Shown piece after piece: positions 52,438 to 61,300 of a DNA stretch of 64,000 bases. Origin of the DNA: Strigamia acuminata (Eukaryota; Arthropoda; Chilopoda; Geophilomorpha; Linotaeniidae); NCBI GenBank assembly GCA_949358305.1, contig OX442315.1, forward strand, positions 13,046,427-13,110,426. The letters run 5' to 3'. Positions within the stretch are counted from its first letter, which is position 1, and the number at the start of each line of letters is the position of its first letter. A model generated the notes under the pieces. The model searched no databases. It was not told the origin of the DNA and saw nothing but the letters and a program-made list of their open reading frames with translations. The position numbers were made by a program, and so were the translations under genes.

Positions 52438-54656
52438 GAACTAGTCGCACTCGAATCTGTCAATTCGGGCTTGATCAAAGTTTTGACCATTTCTGCCAAC
52501 GAGTTGGTCAGCGAAGTTTGTAACTTATTTTCAAAAGTATTTAATTTCGCATCAAGTTTAGCATCTAGTGTTGCATCCAACACTTCTTGAGTTATCCATC
52601 TGTTATTAGGACGTTTAGAAGTAGGATCCACAGTCGGGGAATCCGGCGTACTTCGTTTTTGCAACTCTTCAGAGTTGAAATTTGCACGTGGTTTTAAGTC
52701 TGGACATTCTCGACGCATGTGTCCTGGTTTCTTACAGTGGTAACAAACTAATTGACCACGTCTGGTCTGATCTAATACTCCGTTTATTAAATAAACAGTC
52801 TCGCACTCCTCAGGTAACTCTTCCTCACAATTATTAAGTTGTTCTTGTGAATCCAAAGTTAAAGATTTAGCATTTGTCTTCGACTGAGGACGTGTGTCAG
52901 TTTTCCGAGGTGGGAAAACGACTGGATTGGAAATATTTTCCCTTGCTCCATTAGCTGTACGACTGTACAAGCCTTTATTTTTCGTTATAACGGTATAAAT
53001 CTCTGTCAGAGGTAAATCCGCTATGCCTTGCGTATGCAAAAGCAAATCGTTAGCAGGAGTTACACTCCCGATAAAAAGACAACCAGCCCCTTTTGCATCA
53101 AGACTGTCTTGTAATATCCATAACTGGTAATATTTGTGCATAAAGTCGTAAAGACTTTCTGTTTCCAGTTGTTTCAACTTAGTTAGTTGGTTCGTCCGCT
53201 CTTGTCGAGTGGCTACAAACCGTTCTTTGAACGCCTGTTCAAATACTTCCCAAGATATGAAATCTTCTCTTCGTTCATGAAACCAACCATGCGCTTGCTC
53301 GGTTAAATAACCGGCCACGCCTTTAACAAGCATGTCATCGAGTGACATGTTTCGCAGGAAAGCGACATTCTTTACAATATTGAGAAAGCGTTCGCTTTCT
53401 TCTGCTTTTCCGGAGAATACAGGGATATCTGGTGGTTTCAAACAGTTAGTTTGAGGGACAGTGGCGGAACTTTTTCCTGCCTGCATCAACTTGTGCATGG
53501 TCGTGGCAATTGACGCGAGGTCATCAGCCGTCATTCCAAAGCTACTGGGGGGGCGCGAATTGTCATTCGACGATCCGCCATTGTTAGGTTGACTCGAGTT
53601 ATTTTGACTTGAGCCACCACTATTGGGGTTGAAATTATTCGACCCTCCTTGATTTGGCCTACTGTGGTTACCAAAGTTCGAATGGTTATTCGAACTGCCT
53701 TGGTTTCCATAATTCGAATGGTTATTCGAATTGCCTTGATTATCAAAATTCGGACGGTTGTTCGAACTTTCTTGATTACCAAAATTCGGACGATAGTTCG
53801 AATTACCTGGCGTACCCCGATTCAAATAGTTATTTGACTTTCCTGGAGTTCCAGTAGTAGGATTATTTGGGTTAGTCGAGTTCGGAGGAACTGGATGACC
53901 CCTTTGCATGTTAGGTGCTGGACTAGAATTGTTTGCAAATCTAGAATTTGGGTCAAAACGGCGGTTTGGACCTCTTGTTGCATTTAAATTTGGATTCAAA
54001 TTTCCAGCGAGATTCGGACAACTATTTGATCCGTTTGGAAAACTTGGATTAGGGTTGGCCATATTAGGCGGACCCATATTCGCTCTGTTGAACGTATTCT
54101 CAAAGTTCTCTGGATTTGTAAATCCTCTTTGTTGGTTGCGAGCGAAGTTATTCGCTCGTAATCGTTGTTGGAAAGCACGATTAAAATCTCCTGGTGTCAA
54201 ATTCGACTGATCTTGACGAGGAGGTTGTGCATTTTTATTTCTATATCTAGAAATGGGCGTCGAAGGAGTGGGACTAAAATTATTTAATCTTTGGCTGGCT
54301 GGGGAATGGGTTTGCTCCGACGTAGCACGAGGTGCGTGCACAAAATCTAACACTTCGGTCAAAGATCTAAATTGGTTTGGGTTCAAACCGTGATCCTGAC
54401 AAAATAATAGACCGCCTCGGCCTAAATGAGAGCCTTCAGGAATGCATTCCTCTTCTCCAGGCGGAGTAGGTTCACGTGGAGCCCTATTCTCTCCAGATGG
54501 TCCGGCTGTTTCAATTGAAACGCCATTATGGACCGCGTGGTTTTCCACTTCTTCAGTTCCATTAGGAACAGGTATAAACCCGGATAGATTCATTCCACCG
54601 GTCAAACAAGTTCTTTCCTTACCACGGGTGTTCATGTGATGCTGGTTATTAGTCAT
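52428..54656 (-). CDS. gag: Gypsy-2 Gag
   Basis: 742-codon frame from an ATG at 54656. Residues of about 120-370 are low-complexity and rich in N, P, S and G, with short NNHSNFGNQG-type repeats. A gag core follows (about 400-540: FSGKAEESERFLNIVKN, HGWFHERREDFISWEVFEQA, TNQLTKLKQLETESLYDFMH). One CCHC knuckle, CYHCKKPGHMRREC, lies near 640. The last sense codons TCA AAA AAC are the slippery site and the stop TAG follows at once. Likely forms capsids. The long disordered N-terminal region is unusual. Confidence 0.92.
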   Translation of the reverse strand: MTNNQHHMNTRGKERTCLTGGMNLSGFIPVPNGTEEVENHAVHNGVSIETAGPSGENRAPREPTPPGEEECIPEGSHLGRGGLLFCQDHGLNPNQFRSLTEVLDFVHAPRATSEQTHSPASQRLNNFSPTPSTPISRYRNKNAQPPRQDQSNLTPGDFNRAFQQRLRANNFARNQQRGFTNPENFENTFNRANMGPPNMANPNPSFPNGSNSCPNLAGNLNPNLNATRGPNRRFDPNSRFANNSSPAPNMQRGHPVPPNSTNPNNPTTGTPGKSNNYLNRGTPGNSNYRPNFGNQESSNNRPNFDNQGNSNNHSNYGNQGSSNNHSNFGNHSRPNQGGSNNFNPNSGGSSQNNSSQPNNGGSSNDNSRPPSSFGMTADDLASIATTMHKLMQAGKSSATVPQTNCLKPPDIPVFSGKAEESERFLNIVKNVAFLRNMSLDDMLVKGVAGYLTEQAHGWFHERREDFISWEVFEQAFKERFVATRQERTNQLTKLKQLETESLYDFMHKYYQLWILQDSLDAKGAGCLFIGSVTPANDLLLHTQGIADLPLTEIYTVITKNKGLYSRTANGARENISNPVVFPPRKTDTRPQSKTNAKSLTLDSQEQLNNCEEELPEECETVYLINGVLDQTRRGQLVCYHCKKPGHMRRECPDLKPRANFNSEELQKRSTPDSPTVDPTSKRPNNRWITQEVLDATLDAKLDAKLNTFENKLQTSLTNSLAEMVKTLIKPELTDSSATSSKN

Positions 54657-55786
54657 AACTAAACTTAAAACTAAGAAAATTTCCTAAGTCTGAGAGAAAA
54701 CGATGAAGTTGCAAACGTTCAGGAGGATCGCAAACGAAGCAGTGGTCACACTAGTTCGAAAGGAAGTATGGGTACTTCGATACACCTCTCTGATTGGTCA
54801 GGTATCAACGCTAGTCTCGCGAGAGTCCAATCTCGTCCGAGATTGGTGGAAATCATCAGGTTCGTGGAACCGTAATCTTGACAGATTCCAGTGTTATGAC
54901 GTAGTCACCAAACAAAATGGATACTTTTCAAAATATTTTAAAATATCACCGCATTTATTAATAAATGAATGATCACCTTTATGGAAATTTTTAAAGTCTT
55001 AAAACTCGTAATTTCAAAAGACGCGCCAATTCGTTTGAATCGACGGCTTTTCTGCACAACACGGGTTGCTAGGCAACACAACAGCGAGAATTCTTCTTCG
55101 CTAAAAATTCGAATGGTATTCCATTCGTAAAATTCGATTTCAATGACTTGAGATCACGTTTTTTTAACCAACATTTTAATGTAGATCAAGTCTGTAAAAT
55201 AAGGTAAACCCTACTTTGAAATAAAATATAAATTTTAATTCCTTCGAAAAGCGTCAATTTTCTTTCTAATTTATTTAGACAAATAAATTAAGTTTAACTT
55301 GAAGTCTCAAGCAAAATACATATAAAAGAATATTCTAAAATTAAAACAACTGTTAAATTGATAGAATTCTTTAAGAATTCCGTCAAAAGATCAATTTTTA
55401 AAATTAGGCCCGACCGCGTGGTTTTGTCAGATTGTCGACGACAAAATGACGTTACCCGGGCGGAACCAACTTCAACAAGTTCGGGCAAGACTCCTATTCT
55501 CGGGGTTTGGGCCTTTAGGCCTGACCACGCGGTAGAAATTATTAGTTTTGTTAAAACACATAATTTCTCCGACGGAAAATCGGAATAAAGTGAATTACAC
55601 TTGTTTTTTCTTGCGAGGAGTTCTAAAACAGAATAAAATATATTAGACACAAATATAAATCTCGTTCGAAAATTTATTTTACACACCAAAAAATTTCATT
55701 TGAAATTTTATCACCGCAAGCACATTTCCGAATTCTCATAAACACACGAAAAAAACTTCCAAATTTATTTTAAATTTAAGCAGCCT
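54657..55786 (-). other. Gypsy-2 structured 5' leader
   Basis: About 1.1 kb without a supported gene. Holds a 10-bp perfect inverted repeat ACCGCGTGGT (55413-55422) / ACCACGCGGT (55524-55533) and a nested hairpin TTTTGTC / GACAAAA (about 55422-55447). This is a typical place for packaging or dimerisation signals. Confidence 0.55.
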
Positions 55787-55804
55787 ATCTCGGTAGAACC
55801 TCCA
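55787..55804 (-). other. Gypsy-2 primer-binding site (tRNA-Gln type)
   Basis: Two bases after the 5' LTR the minus strand reads TGGAGGTTCTACCGAGAT, one mismatch from the complement of an arthropod-type tRNA-Gln 3' end. Confidence 0.8.
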
Positions 55805-55806
55805 CT

Positions 55807-57557
55807 TGTGACGATTCTACTTTTGGCTGATTTAATAGCCATTTAAGATAGATAACTAATCGGTTTATACAAGACGTTGCTAGGAGTAGCAACAACCTAA
55901 CCGAGATAAGCTACGGAAGTCTTTACAAACATGGCACTTGATCGAATAGAAATAACTTACAGTTTTGGTGTGACATAACATATTTATTACTAAATATTAA
56001 GGACAACAAAAAATGGGTTCTTCACGCGTGTAAACGGGCGGCATCAACTGGTTGAGGATCCGGGCGAAGCCAGAGGGATACGGCTGACTTGCGGCATCGT
56101 CACAAATATCGCTACGGAGACGTATTTGGTCCGCAGCTCGAGTATCTAATAATGCGAAGAGTCCTTCGCATAAGTAGGAATATTCAGCAGAATATTCCAT
56201 GTTCCAAATGGATAAAAGTAAAGTAATTAATGGAATACAACAAATGCATTGTTGTATAAATATTAATTGGGCGGGGACCGTCACGACAATTGAGAGAACG
56301 TCGCGGGAGTTGTTGAGACTCCATCCGCCAGCATGCCTTACGACGACAAGATCTCGTGATCAGGCGCCGAGTATTTAATTGTGTGCTTTAACTCGCTATC
56401 GGTGGTACCAACCACCAGGTAAACATTTCTATGGACTTACCGGGTTTAAAAGATATTGCCAATACAGGATTACCAATGCCCGAGTAATTTGTTTAGCACA
56501 GTGTCGTTCAACTCCTGTTCACGGGTTACTAACCCGGAGGGTACGATGGGGCGGGGACCGTCACGACGGTCGAGAGAACCATCGCGGGAGGATTTGACTC
56601 CTCCATCCGCCAGCATGCCTTACGATGGCGGGATCCAATGATCGAGCACCGGGTAAAATATTATTTGGCCACTGCCGTTGGATTACCATTATCCAGGTAG
56701 TTGTTTTATCGCAACATCTTTAGATATTACTCACGGGCTACCAACCCGGCGTGTCACCTGTGCATTAGGCCTTTACCAACTTTTAACGAGCGGAAGGACC
56801 AATTGTAGAAAGACGGGAACCTGCGTGGGCTGTTTACAACAACCATCCTGCAGCGGACTGTGGCCAGTTAGCTGAGGGACCTACTTTCATTTAGCAAGGT
56901 CGTACTGTATACGACCGTTATATTAAGCCACCGTACGAAGTCCTACTGTCCCGTGGAACAGCTGGCTAACGTTACGGGGCCATTTCATGCGAATGCATGT
57001 CTATTACCGGAGTTAGCCTTCCCGAAAAGGCCTTACAACAACAATAACAGATAGTAATGAATACTATCTGTGGGGAGCTGAGGTGGCCTGATGTGTCGAT
57101 AGAGAATAATGAAATCAAACGATAACAATTCAACTACAGACAATATACAAGTTCAGTTATCAAGCAAGCGGGGGATAGTGGGTGAGAAACTGGAGCTTAT
57201 ATAGTTCTGTAGAACTACTAGATTGGCGACAGCCAATCAGCGTACGAATCGACGGATTCGTGGGTCACTAGTCCGGACCTAATATATGACTATGTCCAGA
57301 TGGGCCCAGTTGGGGTCCAGAAGGGTCCGATTGGTTCCCTTCGACAGGTAAGTAATGTGGATATTGATTCGATAGAATCAACATCATCAAGTAATTAATA
57401 CTTAATTTATATCGAATAAAATAGTTATATTTTATTCACCGTGTCTAAATAATTATTTATCACACTTTTTAGTTTTAACCGAGTTTGAAATACGCGCGTT
57501 GGTTAAACAGCGCCATCTATGGTGAACATTGATAACTATCGATTTGTAATCATCACA
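55807..57557 (-). repeat. Gypsy-2 5' LTR
   Basis: 1751 bp, unusually long for gypsy. Nearly identical to 43615-45365. Contains two structured tandem modules (see 44077-44570 for the partner LTR). Confidence 0.95.
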
Positions 57558-57687
57558 AACACAAACAACTTTTATGTGATTTTGCATTAATTGTAAATTC
57601 CTTCTCGAATTTGCCGCTTTTGTCGTCAACAACATCTATTGGCGAAATTCGTCATTATCTCGAGTGAAAACAGCGTGATTGTCACAA

Positions 57688-57716
57688 GTTGACATGTTGA
57701 CATGTTGACATGTTGA
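57688..57716. repeat. 10-bp tandem repeat (TGACATGTTG)
   Basis: Three copies of TGACATGTTG, ending in a TGAAATG variant. Confidence 0.75.
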
Positions 57717-57759
57717 AATGTCTACTTACAGAAAGTTCATGCAAAGCAAAGAAACCTGA

Positions 57760-57960
57760 GATGTCAGCGACTAGAGCGTCTGTCAGCGACCAAGATGACA
57801 GCGACTAGAGCGTATGTCAGCGACCAAGATGACAGCGACTAGAGCGTATGTCAGCGACCAAGATGACAGCGACTAGATCGTATGTCAGCGACCAAGATGA
57901 CAGCGACTAGAGCGTATGTCAGCGACCAAGATGACAGTGACTAGAGCGTCTGTCGGCGAT
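57760..57960. repeat. 34-bp minisatellite
   Basis: Six imperfect copies of a 34-bp unit containing GACAGCGACTAGAGCG and ATGTCAGCGACCAA. Units are contiguous with no unique spacers. Confidence 0.9.
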
Positions 57961-58109
57961 CATACAACATCAACTTAGTGTCAACAACATAGCGAGTGTC
58001 AGCGTCCACAATGACAGCAACTAGAGCATCTGTTAGCGGTCATAAATACTACAACTTCAAGTGAAGTTGAGGGGTCTAATGCTTTTCAAGATAGATCAGA
58101 GGATACAAA

Positions 58110-58304
58110 CAGAAAAACAGAAAAAACCCAGCTTTTGGTGAAAACCAGAGTTTATATAACTTATGTTCCAACAACAGGAGGATTAGTGGCAGCCAATTGG
58201 ACACCAGAATCCATGGATTCGCAGATCACTTTGGGATTAGCGAGTCCAGACCTTGCAGAAGACTAGGTCCAAAAGAGTTCAATTGGTTCTCTTTATCAGG
58301 TAAG
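58110..58304 (-). repeat. Diverged relic of a Gypsy-2-like LTR
   Basis: Collinear but diverged match to the + strand right part of the Gypsy-2 LTR (about 57180-57350): shared AGCCAAT, GGATTCG, GGTCCAAAAG/GGTCCAGAAG, GGTTC(T/C)C(T/T)TT and AGGTAAG blocks. It ends abruptly at 58304, where similarity to the IR-C upstream region resumes. An old truncated or solo LTR about 80 bp from the IR-D start codon. Confidence 0.65.
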
Positions 58305-58380
58305 ATCTGACTTTAGTGTTTAAGTCGATATTTAAACAACAAGACTTACTTGTAATCAGCATAAATTAATTTAACAAACA

Positions 58381-61300
58381 ATGATGCATGCAAATTACAA
58401 TGTAGCCACAACTTTGATGTTGCTATTTAGTTTAAATCTGATGAAGACGTCAAACAGTAAGCTTAAGAGTTGCTAGATTCATAAATGCAGCAAAATTAAA
58501 TATCAATTCCTGAAAATTAATAGTAATGATGTCCATACAGTAATTACATCTGAGCTAAATTTCTTGTTTCAGCATTGACTACTCATCACACATCCTGTAA
58601 TGCCATAAATAGTGAATTGTCTAATTTTGTGACAGTCACTTGCAGCAGAAGAATCATGATTGCTTATGAACAAGACAGTGGTTGGTATTATTCCCAAGTG
58701 CTTATAATAACGTTATTAATATCAAAAATAGAAATTTTTGTAGCTGAATGCTTATTCAAACTATATCATCATTGGTCTGGGAAACTTGAGATTTCTACCA
58801 AACTCACGACAAATGCATCAACATCTTATCCTGGCTCAAATTTTCAACTACTATTAATATGGACGAACCATTTCGAGCAATGGAAACATGTTAAAATACA
58901 AATTTAAATACAAATTTAAATTAGTTGAGCTAAGAAGTTAATTTCAGATTTGTTTATTTTTCAGTTATCCCAAAATTTATTGATTGAAAAGAAGACTATT
59001 TTGTTTGTTGTTAAGAAGAACGTGGAGAGGCAGTTTGATTTTTATCCGAATCTTCAAGATTTTATCATATGGCAGCAGAATTCAGTTTACGTGCTCTCAT
59101 ATTTTGATGACAAAGTAAGACAGCCTTTCAAATTTAACTCAAGTAGCACATATTATGCATTATCTTTTTTATCTACTCAGACACACGAACTTTATAAATT
59201 ATCCTATCGGCTTCGTTTGAATATTTTCATAAAAACGAACTTGGAAATTATTTGTTTGCTCCAACAATGTCAATTGCACACGCTTTCAGAAGAACAGATA
59301 TATTTGCAAAAGGATAATTTTACTATTGGCTTTTATCCAATAGTGGGTCTAAGTGACGAGAGCAGAATACCATCAAAATTAAAACATGTCCTGCAAATCC
59401 GTCTGATGGATGATTTGCAATGCATGATTTCAAGTGGTTACACCGTTGTCTTAAAGGTCATGGGAAGAGAAATGAAAATTTTCTCTCAAGTGTTTGAAAT
59501 AGCCTAAAAAAAGGTTATGTACCCACTTTCCTTGACAAACTTAAGAAATAATAAAGTATTTGTTGTTTTAAACAATGAAATCTTGTTTTTACCATTTCAA
59601 AAAGGGAACCATTTTATGCAATGCATTGTGGGATTTCTACATCATCGACGACATGATTTGAAAACAACAACACCACACATACATTCGAAGTAGTGTTACT
59701 CACATTGATTCAATTGTTGCCAGCCAATTTTAGGCCAAAAAACATTTATTTTAGAAGTTCCAACCCCCGGGAAATTTTAAAAAATAACTGGTACCAGCAT
59801 ATTTTGGCAATAAAATATGGCTTTTAGAGGTGCCAACCTCGGAAATTTTTTTTATATAACACAGTACCGAACGATTTTTACACCTCCCGCATTTGCGCGA
59901 TCGAATACAGCCAAACACCCGCCGTATTTGTGCGATCGAATACGGCGGGTGTTTGGCTGCATTCGATCGCACAAATGCGGCATGTGTTTGGCTGCATTTG
60001 CGCGATCGAATGCGGCCAAACACCCGCCGCATTCGATCGCACAAATGCGGGCGGTGTTTGGTCGATTCTCAGTCTTAAATAAATAAATAAATAAATAATA
60101 ATTTCAATAGAAAATCAAAAACTTGATTATAGTATCGGTTTTTAACTCGTTCAAAGTTAAAAACCGATTCTGTAATCAAGTTTTTGAAATCGGATTTTGG
60201 CAATTTGGAATTGCACGTGCCTAATTTTTTTGTTATTAGCTGTTCTTTCCTATTTTTTTGGTAATTTTTGATGATTTTCTGTTATTTTCGGTAATTTTTT
60301 GTTGTTATTTGGTGGTACTATTGGTTATTTTGGTAATTTTCGGCTATTTTTATTTTTTTTAATTTTTTTTAAAATTTTTGGTTGCTGGTATTTTTGATTA
60401 TTTGCTGTGATTTTTTGTTATTTGCTGTGATTTTTTGTTATTTGCTGTAATTTTCTATTTTTCTGGTAATTTTCACTAAAAAACATGCTGAAATCGCAAA
60501 TTGGTGCTGGAATTCCCGTGCTTGTTTGTCGTCGATGACGTAAAAATAATGCCGCCTAGTGGCGGTATGTATAAACTTTGGAAAATCGTAATGGCGGAAC
60601 AATTACTGTTCGGTTCGAATTTAAACAGCGGTTTTAAACAATACCACGTAAGTTTGTCAACTAAAGTGGGTACATAACCTTTTTTTAGGCTATTTCAAAC
60701 ACTTGAGAGAAAATTTTCATTTCTCTTCCCATGACCTTTAAGAGTAGCTGTGTTTCTCGGAGGCTGTTCTTCCACAGCCAATCAGGACGCGTCCAGCCTC
60801 CCAATAAGAAAACTTGGTCGTACAAGCTTGCTGCAGGTGTCCATACAGAAAGAAATACAGTGAATTCTCTCTAGACTGGGCACCGCTCTAGAAAGAGCAC
60901 CCTTTTAGAATCTGTTTACTATCCGGCAGTGCTGAAAGCTCCCCCTAGTCTGGCACTCCTCTGCCGTTTGTGCTCCTACCGAGTATCTTGATGCTGAATT
61001 CAAACGGCACGTTCCGTTCTGTGTACAAAATTAGTGTCAACACCTTGTTGTATGAAGCCTAATTTGCTAGACTTAATATTGATAAACCAAAGAAAATATA
61101 GTGAAGCCTGGTTTTCACGAATCGCAAGGAATCCGATAAATCGGGACGATATAACAAAAGTCCGCTAAATCAAAACTTTTTAACATGGTGTTCTATGGCC
61201 AACCAACCAACCAAGCCATTTTTAAGTATTTGTTGTAACAAAAAATTCGTTATTTCGCGGTTCGTTGTAAAGAGGTTCGACCGTAGTAATACTGCTACCC

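Larger units (their letters stand above)
43615..57557 (-). mobile_element. Gypsy-2: Ty3/gypsy LTR retrotransposon with long LTRs and a third ORF
   Basis: 13,943 bp with 1751-bp LTRs (55807-57557 as 5', 43615-45365 as 3'), TG...CA ends and an AACA duplication (43611-43614, 57558-57561). The LTRs differ at only about four positions seen by eye. Order on the minus strand: PBS, about 1.1-kb leader, gag, -1 frameshift, pol, ORF3, PPT. Pol carries an internal deletion removing most of integrase plus a later frameshift, so this copy cannot integrate by itself. Confidence 0.96.
57558..58100. other. Flank between Gypsy-2 and the LTR relic
   Basis: Non-coding sequence with two small tandem arrays (57688-57716 and 57760-57960). 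No receptor exon is present, so the missing last exon of IR-C is not here. Confidence 0.6.

Noticed and set aside
57760-57960. CRISPR-like array of 34-bp repeats
   Set aside because: Units are contiguous with no unique spacers, in a eukaryotic context; it is a minisatellite.
59343-59507. Coding continuation of IR-D exon 4
   Set aside because: The frame stays open by chance into the TTAA element; all paralogues have a GTGGGT/GTAAAT donor at this point and a separate exon 5.
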